11,005 nucleotides of DNA from NCBI GenBank assembly GCA_000697335.1, contig JNEM01011452.1, positions 1-11,005 on the forward strand, written 5' to 3'. The DNA comes from Conidiobolus incongruus B7586. Lineage: Eukaryota; Entomophthoromycota; Entomophthoromycetes; Entomophthorales; Conidiobolaceae. The stretch's first letter is position 1; each line of letters starts with the position of its first letter. The position numbers were made by a program, and so were the translations under genes. A model generated the notes under the pieces. It was not told the DNA's origin. It searched no databases and was given only the letters and a program-made list of their open reading frames with translations. Shown here piece by piece: positions 1-11,005 of the stretch.

Positions 1-1
1 T

Positions 2-6821
<6,820 letters not shown>

Positions 6822-6864
6822 AATTCATTCTTTAATTCATTAATTTTTAAAATTTTATATATTC

Positions 6865-6870
6865 AATAAA
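6865..6870 (+). promoter_or_regulatory. Candidate poly(A) signal of PRP8
   Basis: An AATAAA hexamer lies 44 bases after the PRP8 TAA, a plausible distance for a 3'-end signal. The surrounding DNA is so AT-rich that such hexamers also arise by chance, so this rests on position more than on sequence. Confidence 0.45.
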
Positions 6871-7132
6871 ATATTATATCATCATTAATGTATATCTATA
6901 TTAATTTATTAATTACATAACAATCAGAGTTTCTATGTTTCATTTATATTTTACACTGTCATTAAATATATTTTCAAATTCGTTGATAAATAATATATTT
7001 AATATCAATTTTATATATTGTTGAATTAACAATTGTGATATACATAATATTCACATATGAGTAATTTTAAATACATTCTTTTAAGCCTATTGTATAGTAT
7101 ATCTTTATTAATTATTAAAATAATTTCAATTG

Positions 7133-7184
7133 AAAGAGTATGAAATACCATATATTACTTTCTATTACATAGAATATACTCTTT
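7133..7184. repeat. Short inverted repeat, 9-bp arms
   Basis: The arms aaagagtat (7133-7141) and atactcttt (7176-7184) are perfect reverse complements around a 34-base AT-rich loop. In DNA this AT-rich such pairs are expected by chance, and no function is assigned. Confidence 0.4.
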
Positions 7185-7373
7185 TAGATTATATTTAAAA
7201 TATATGAAATTTTGTCAATTTGAATTGTATTGTTCAAAATTAATAGACTATAAAATCTGAATATTTACTTTACACATATCTCATTAAATATTCATTGATA
7301 TTTTTATTTATTTCAACTATTAATTTAAAAATCTTTTAAAGTTTTATAATCATAATATAAAATATTAAAATTA

Positions 7374-7390
7374 TTCAAGTTTCACTTGAA
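7374..7390. repeat. Small perfect hairpin, 7-bp stem and 3-base loop
   Basis: ttcaagt-ttc-acttgaa forms a perfect 7-bp stem with a 3-base loop. It stands directly before an AAAT microsatellite. The compact loop makes it more striking than the other inverted repeats in the spacer, but it may still be chance. Confidence 0.5.
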
Positions 7391-7392
7391 GC

Positions 7393-7411
7393 AAAATAAA
7401 TAAATAAATAA
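7393..7411. repeat. AAAT microsatellite
   Basis: This is a short tetranucleotide repeat, slightly over four AAAT units, in the AT-rich spacer. It is of the kind generated by replication slippage. Confidence 0.8.
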
Positions 7412-7518
7412 CTAAGTATAATATTGCCATTTAAAACTAAAAACAACAGATTTAAAATTTGTTAAAAAGTATTAAATGAAAGTATTTATTTTCTCTATAT
7501 TATCTTACATCTACAGAA

Positions 7519-7532
7519 TATAGTATACTATA
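7519..7532. repeat. 14-bp perfect palindrome
   Basis: The sequence tatagtatactata equals its own reverse complement. With only two G/C bases it is weak evidence for a binding site and is recorded as sequence structure only. Confidence 0.5.
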
Positions 7533-8629
7533 GTGTTAATAATATCACAAAACTGTAAAATCGAATCCAGTAATTTTTCCAGTGTTTTTGTTTTTGATAG
7601 TTATTATTGCTGAATTCAGTAAACAAGATTTAGCTATAGATTTTATAGTATCTCTTTCATCATTGACTATAATCAAATTTAATAATTAATACAACTATAA
7701 TTATGACAAGTAATTATTTTTATATTTATTTTAAGATTTATTAACTTTATATTTATTTTAGCAATTATTACCATATGAACAAAGCTATTAAATTATATAG
7801 AATATTTAATATTAGTGGATTTCTCAATATTTATTCTATTACTCTATAAAACCATATCAATTCAATTAAAATACACAATATCATATAGGTGTATTTCATT
7901 AACTATATAAATAATCTTCAACTAGAATTAAAACTCACAAAAATATAAATCTATTAACAAACTCATTGATTATTTTTTTCTAATAATTATATTGAATTTA
8001 ATATATTTAAATTAAATATAATAATTGTTTTAATATGTCAATTCAGTATTGTATACTCTTATATTTTAATCAAAATCTATATTTAAAATAGATATATTTT
8101 TATAACCTTAAAATTTATCAAAGTAATATCTCTGTTATCACTATATTATATATATTGAATGGATTAGAATTATTCAAAGAATATAATAGAAATGTTAATA
8201 TTGTATTATGATTAATTGTTATACTAATATAGAATTAGTGCACAAAAACTAAATAGCAAATCTGATTGAACACTTAGTCAACCAAATTCTGAAAGATGAT
8301 TTCTAAAATATATAATATTCAAATATTATTTAAAGGAAATATAATGCACAAATCAAATAATATAAGTGTATAATTTGTAAATATAATTGAATATTAAAAG
8401 AACATTTAATCTAAGAATTTGCAAAAAACTTATAGTTGCTATTCCAAAAAATAACAACAAAATTAGTAGATAAATTGTTATAAAATTCTCCAAATTAAAT
8501 TTTGTGAATAGATATATATGAATTTGAATTGTAAATTATAAGTTTCACGGTATCTTTATAAGCAGAAAAATATTGAAATAATGTATTTTAAAATTAATGA
8601 TAGTTTGGAATAAATATTTTAATTATGAA

Positions 8630-8635
8630 TTTATT
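8630..8635 (-). promoter_or_regulatory. Candidate poly(A) signal of RRP14
   Basis: AATAAA on the minus strand lies about 80 bases past the RRP14 TGA and is the first such hexamer downstream. It is plausible by position, but chance matches are frequent in this AT-rich spacer. Confidence 0.4.
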
Positions 8636-8713
8636 AATAAAGAATCTATAGGTTGAAGAAATCAAGTAATACAAAAGTATAGTAATTAATTGCTAATAAG
8701 TTGAAAATTCAAA

Positions 8714-10505
8714 TCATTTTTTCTTAGCGTCTTTTTTGGCTTGTTTGTCGCCTTTAAAGGGCTTTTTGGATTTGGTATTGGATTTAGCTTTGCCTTTAAT
8801 TCCCTTTTTACGAGCTTTTTTCTCATCAATTCGAGCTTGAATATTAGTTTCTCTCTTCTTGATCTTATCCTTAATGCTCTTAGTTTCTTTCTTCTTAATG
8901 TCGTTCCTAAGGTAATGTATTCAATAAATGGAAATACTTTGATTGAAAATAATATATATACCATCTCTCGGCAGTCTTTGCTTTCTTACGCTCTTGTCTC
9001 TTCAAACTCTTCTTTAATAACTTGGGATCATCACGTACTTTGACTCCAGAAGCCTGTAGCACTGCTTTTTGAAGCTTTTCTTTTTCGATGAATTCTTTAG
9101 CCTAAAATATGATTTAAATATTATAAACAGCTATTGTTGCATCAATTAAGCTTACTTTTTCAGGGTTTTCTTGATTCAATTTATTTATCTTTTCAGCCTG
9201 AGCTTCAACTTTCTTTAATAAATGATGAGGATTGTTAGTTTGTTTCTTTTTCTTAATTCCTTCAAATTGAAGAGCTCCAAAGAAAACATCGCCATCTTCA
9301 TTGATAGATTCAGCGTTCTTACTCTTTGTTTCTAGCTTCTATTTGTAGACAGTGTTTATATTAACTAAATGATATTTGTATGTAAACGTAATATGTTATT
9401 ACCTTCTTAGTGATTGCTTTATCATCAACGACAACCTGGTTATTATTATAAATATATGGTATGAGTTGAAAAATTAGGTTAAAATTACCTTTTCAGCCCC
9501 AGGGGTGATAGAAACGTTAGGCGTGCCATTGGAATCGGTTTTAGCCTTTTTCTTATCCTTTTTACCCTGTTTGCGGGCTTCCCTCTTTTTGAGAACTTTC
9601 TCTCTCTTTTTGGGATCTTCAGCCTTACGTAATTGTCGTGAACTTTCAATCTTTTCACGGAGTTTTTTCTTAAGATCAATACTTGTCAGTTGAGTAGAAG
9701 GTTGGAGTTCGATGATTTCTAAATCTTAGTATAGTATATTAGTAAATTAATACATAAATGCGTTCTCATGAACCTACCTTGGAATTGAGAGCCGCTTTGG
9801 ATATCAGCGTTAGCATTATCATTGAGTTCATTCTTTTTGTTTAAATCCACATCTGCAACTGATTCGTCTTCTGATTCATCATCCTGTTCAGAATCTTCGT
9901 CATCATTATCATTATCTTCATCTTCCGATTCATCATCGTCATCATCATTATCATCAAGTTCACTATCAGCGTCTTCATCATCTTCGGAATCGAATAGCTC
10001 ATTTTCTTCCTCCTCTTTTAATTTATGGGCTTTAATGGCATCTAGAGTATCAGTTGTATTGTCCGGGTTTAGCTAAAGAAATTTGAATTAACAACAAATT
10101 TAAAACAAGTGATTTATATACCCACCTTAGCTTTTTTGTTTTCTTGGGCTAATTTTTTTAAATGACTTGGATCTTGATTTTCTTTACGTTTATTAAACAT
10201 ATATCTTGAATTCTAAAAGATCATGTCAAATTAAAAATCATTTTTAATTAAAAATCATTTTTAATTAAAATATATTAATATATACGTATGCTTTTTCTTC
10301 TTCAGTTTGGGGCAAATAAAATTTCTTATCAATACAGTTAGTCAAAGAGAGAAAGGCTTTGGTATCTCTTTGTAGTCGAGTCTAAAGAAGAAAATAAAGA
10401 TATTAATAATTATCATGTCAGAAATTTGTGAAATATATATATATATAGTATAATAAAAACTATTTATACCTTGAAACTTGTTGTATCAAATTTTAATTCT
10501 GCCAT
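8714..10505 (-). CDS. RRP14: Ribosome-biogenesis protein of the SURF6/Rrp14 family (nine exons, about 430 aa)
   Basis: Exons, in transcript order: 10505-10470, 10381-10286, 10212-10126, 10072-9778, 9718-9489, 9435-9403, 9338-9156, 9101-8962, 8906-8714 (TGA stop). Splicing gives one frame of about 430 residues; from memory, yeast Rrp14 has about 434. The start MAELKFDTTSFK has A at -3 and G at +4. The N-terminal part (KAFLSLTNCIDKKFYLP, then KAKLNPDN) fits the Rrp14 N-terminal domain. A D/E/S-rich tract (9860-10015) follows. The SURF6 domain starts near LKKKLREKIESSRQLRKA, contains DVFFGALQF and SGVKVRDDPKLLKKSLKR, and ends in a lysine-rich tail. The family acts in the nucleolus in early assembly of the 40S and 60S precursors and binds nucleic acid through its basic region. 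Family assignment is strong; the exact joins at introns 4 and 6 are less certain. It is convergent with PRP8, and its upstream flank is at the right edge of the window. Confidence 0.88.
8907..8961 (-). other. RRP14: RRP14 intron 8 (55 bp)
   Basis: The donor is GTATAT and the acceptor ATTACCTTAG, in phase 2. It splits the tryptophan codon of AERWNDIKKK, a position where SURF6 proteins have a similar (K/R)xxW stretch. This supports the join. Confidence 0.88.
9102..9155 (-). other. RRP14: RRP14 intron 7 (54 bp)
   Basis: The donor is GTAAGC and the acceptor ATATTTTAG, in phase 0. Splicing joins QENPEK to AKEFIEKEK, as expected inside the conserved SURF6 domain. Confidence 0.88.
9339..9402 (-). 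other. RRP14: RRP14 intron 6 (64 bp, NAGNAG acceptor)
   Basis: The donor is GTAATA and the acceptor region reads AATAGAAGCTAG, in phase 0. Using the first AG gives K-LETK and the second gives LETK, one residue shorter. An earlier AG in the intron leads to an in-frame stop and is rejected. Confidence 0.78.
9403..9435 (-). other. RRP14: RRP14 exon 6, an 11-codon mini-exon
   Basis: This 33-base exon encodes VVVDDKAITKK and is bounded by AG at 9436-9437 and GT at 9401-9402. Both flanking introns are phase 0, so the exon could be skipped without changing frame. It falls in a poorly conserved linker between the start of the SURF6 domain and the DVFFGALQF motif. Confidence 0.75.
9436..9488 (-). other. 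RRP14: RRP14 intron 5 (53 bp)
   Basis: The donor is GTAATT and the acceptor AATAACCAG, in phase 0. It separates TPGAEK from VVVDDK and defines the left side of an 11-codon exon. Confidence 0.8.
9719..9777 (-). other. RRP14: RRP14 intron 4 (59 bp, or 53 bp with the upstream acceptor)
   Basis: The donor is GTAGGT, in phase 1. Two acceptors six bases apart, ending at 9725 and 9719, both keep the frame and give Q-DLEIIEL or Q-EIIEL. A branch-like TTACTAAT lies about 14 bases before the first one, and a 53-bp intron would match introns 3 and 5, so the upstream site may be preferred. Confidence 0.75.
9860..10015 (-). other. RRP14: Acidic low-complexity tract in Rrp14
   Basis: About 52 codons are nearly all GAT, GAC, GAA or AAT with interspersed serine codons, giving a strongly acidic D/E/S/N segment between the two halves of the protein. 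Acidic serine-rich tracts are common in nucleolar proteins, often as casein kinase 2 targets. The underlying trinucleotide repeat is prone to length change and yields a spurious serine-rich frame on the opposite strand. Confidence 0.85.
10073..10125 (-). other. RRP14: RRP14 intron 3 (53 bp)
   Basis: The donor is GTGGGT, the least canonical of the set, and the acceptor is TTTCTTTAG, in phase 0, with a branch-like GTTAAT. Splicing joins KKAK to LNPDN, restoring a motif expected of the family's N-terminal domain. Confidence 0.85.
10213..10285 (-). other. RRP14: RRP14 intron 2 (73 bp)
   Basis: The donor is GTATAT and the acceptor GATCTTTTAG, in phase 0. Splicing joins EEEKAY to NSRYMF. More than half of the intron is a tandem repeat of a near-palindromic 17-bp unit, listed separately. 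Confidence 0.82.
10230..10270. repeat. Tandem 17-bp near-palindromic repeat in RRP14 intron 2
   Basis: The unit attaaaaatcattttta occurs twice in tandem (10230-10246, 10247-10263) and begins a third, partial copy. Each unit contains taaaaat-c-attttta, a 7-bp inverted repeat around one base, so several alternative hairpins are possible in the transcript. Confidence 0.85.
10382..10469 (-). other. RRP14: RRP14 intron 1 (88 bp)
   Basis: The donor is GTATAA and the acceptor TTCTTCTTTAG, in phase 0, after a 36-base first coding exon. It contains an uninterrupted AT run at 10433-10447 and a branch-like TATTAAT. It is the longest of the eight introns. Confidence 0.85.
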
Positions 10506-11005
10506 ATTTACTTTCTTCACAATCTATTTAATTATTAATAATTCTGATTCTATCAATTTGAGACAATTTATAGTTTAATCATCTGTGTGGATAGTTATGG
10601 GATCATTATTCCGCATAACTTTTTTTCTTACATTAGAAAAAAATATATTAAAATTATATATTTTCTATGCCTCTATTAAATAATCATCTAGAGTATAAGT
10701 TTATATATTTCATCCTTTTATTAACATCTTCTGAAATTAATTTAAAAAATTATAAATATATTTACAACATGTATTCTGCAATATTATAGTTTAATTACTT
10801 AATTTAATATTACAATGTAAATTTATAAATTAATTTATTTTCAGAAAATCAATAATATAATTACATATACATTTAAATTATATCAAATATTTGGTTATTT
10901 ATTAAAATAGTTTTTAAGGAAAGTATAATCTATGTATTTCCTTTTTAATCAATCTGATTATTATAAAATTGAATTAATATAATATTAACTTAATTTTAAA
11001 ATATT
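10506..11005. other. AT-rich upstream flank of RRP14, no gene seen
   Basis: These 500 bases before the RRP14 start codon should include its promoter and 5' UTR. I see no ORF, no exon of a further gene, and neither of the yeast ribosome-biogenesis elements (PAC or RRPE) in convincing form. The only distinct structure is the pair of inverted repeats at 10593-10643. Confidence 0.7.
10593..10643. repeat. Two adjacent hairpin-forming inverted repeats upstream of RRP14
   Basis: The first is agttatg-gga, loop tcattat, tcc-g-cataact (10593-10620): ten base pairs with one bulged G. The second, overlapping it by one base, is tttttttct, loop tacatt, agaaaaaaa (10620-10643): nine perfect pairs. They start about 90 bases upstream of the RRP14 ATG and form one of the more G/C-containing spots in the flank. 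Possible roles are a promoter or UTR structure, or chance with a poly(dA:dT) element; none is proven. Confidence 0.6.

Larger units (their letters stand above)
6822..8713. other. AT-rich convergent intergenic spacer, no gene seen
   Basis: These 1.9 kb between the two 3' ends are made almost wholly of A and T, with stops in every frame and no ORF, tRNA-like clover-leaf or snRNA/snoRNA signature that I can recognise. They hold the candidate poly(A) signals of both genes, an AAAT microsatellite and several short inverted repeats listed separately. Base composition changes sharply at both coding boundaries. Confidence 0.85.

Noticed and set aside
7550-7580. tRNA-like T-loop (tcgaatcc)
   Set aside because: The match is only partial, with no paired T-stem, anticodon arm or acceptor stem around it.
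7984-8026. A longer imperfect palindrome in the spacer
   Set aside because: The arms align only with gaps and consist almost wholly of A and T, so the match is no better than expected by chance.
8741-9043. A plus-strand frame of about 100 codons
   Set aside because: It is antisense to the last two RRP14 exons and runs across a minus-strand intron, with no recognisable product.
9822-10076. A serine-rich plus-strand reading frame
   Set aside because: It is the antisense of the GAT/GAA-rich acidic exon of RRP14, and minus-strand splice sites and the family match explain the region.
10593-10630. A hairpin plus T-run read as a bacterial-type or Pol III terminator
   Set aside because: The spliceosomal introns show a eukaryotic nuclear genome, no Pol III gene is visible upstream of it, and T-runs are common in this flank.

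Overview
The window is nuclear DNA from an AT-rich eukaryote with short spliceosomal introns, most likely a fungus and possibly an early-diverging one. The evidence is introns of about 53-88 bp with GT...AG ends, A/T-rich wobble positions, very AT-rich spacers, a Prp8 close to the animal form, and an Rrp14 of fungal length (about 430 residues). The lineage cannot be fixed more closely from this sequence alone.

Layout. (1) Positions 2-6821, + strand: the splicing factor PRP8, missing only about the first 91 residues (off the left edge) and carrying one 58-bp intron. Its reading frame is conserved throughout, except for a single in-frame TGA at 4713-4715 where the family has serine. (2) Positions 6822-8713: a 1.9-kb, extremely AT-rich convergent spacer holding the 3' ends of both genes, with no gene visible. 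(3) Positions 8714-10505, - strand: a nine-exon gene for the SURF6/Rrp14 ribosome-biogenesis protein, reconstructed here by splicing eight small introns; no single open frame shows it. (4) Positions 10506-11005: the AT-rich upstream flank of that gene, with two adjacent hairpin-forming inverted repeats.

Both genes are core housekeeping functions: Prp8 is the scaffold of the spliceosome's catalytic centre, and Rrp14 helps assemble both ribosomal subunits in the nucleolus. They converge (tail to tail), and nothing suggests a shared pathway or operon. I see no mobile element, CRISPR array, RNA gene or new biological system. The points most worth a second look are the lone TGA inside an otherwise intact PRP8, the contrast between an intron-poor PRP8 and an intron-dense RRP14, two tandem acceptor choices in RRP14, and the paired hairpins upstream of RRP14.
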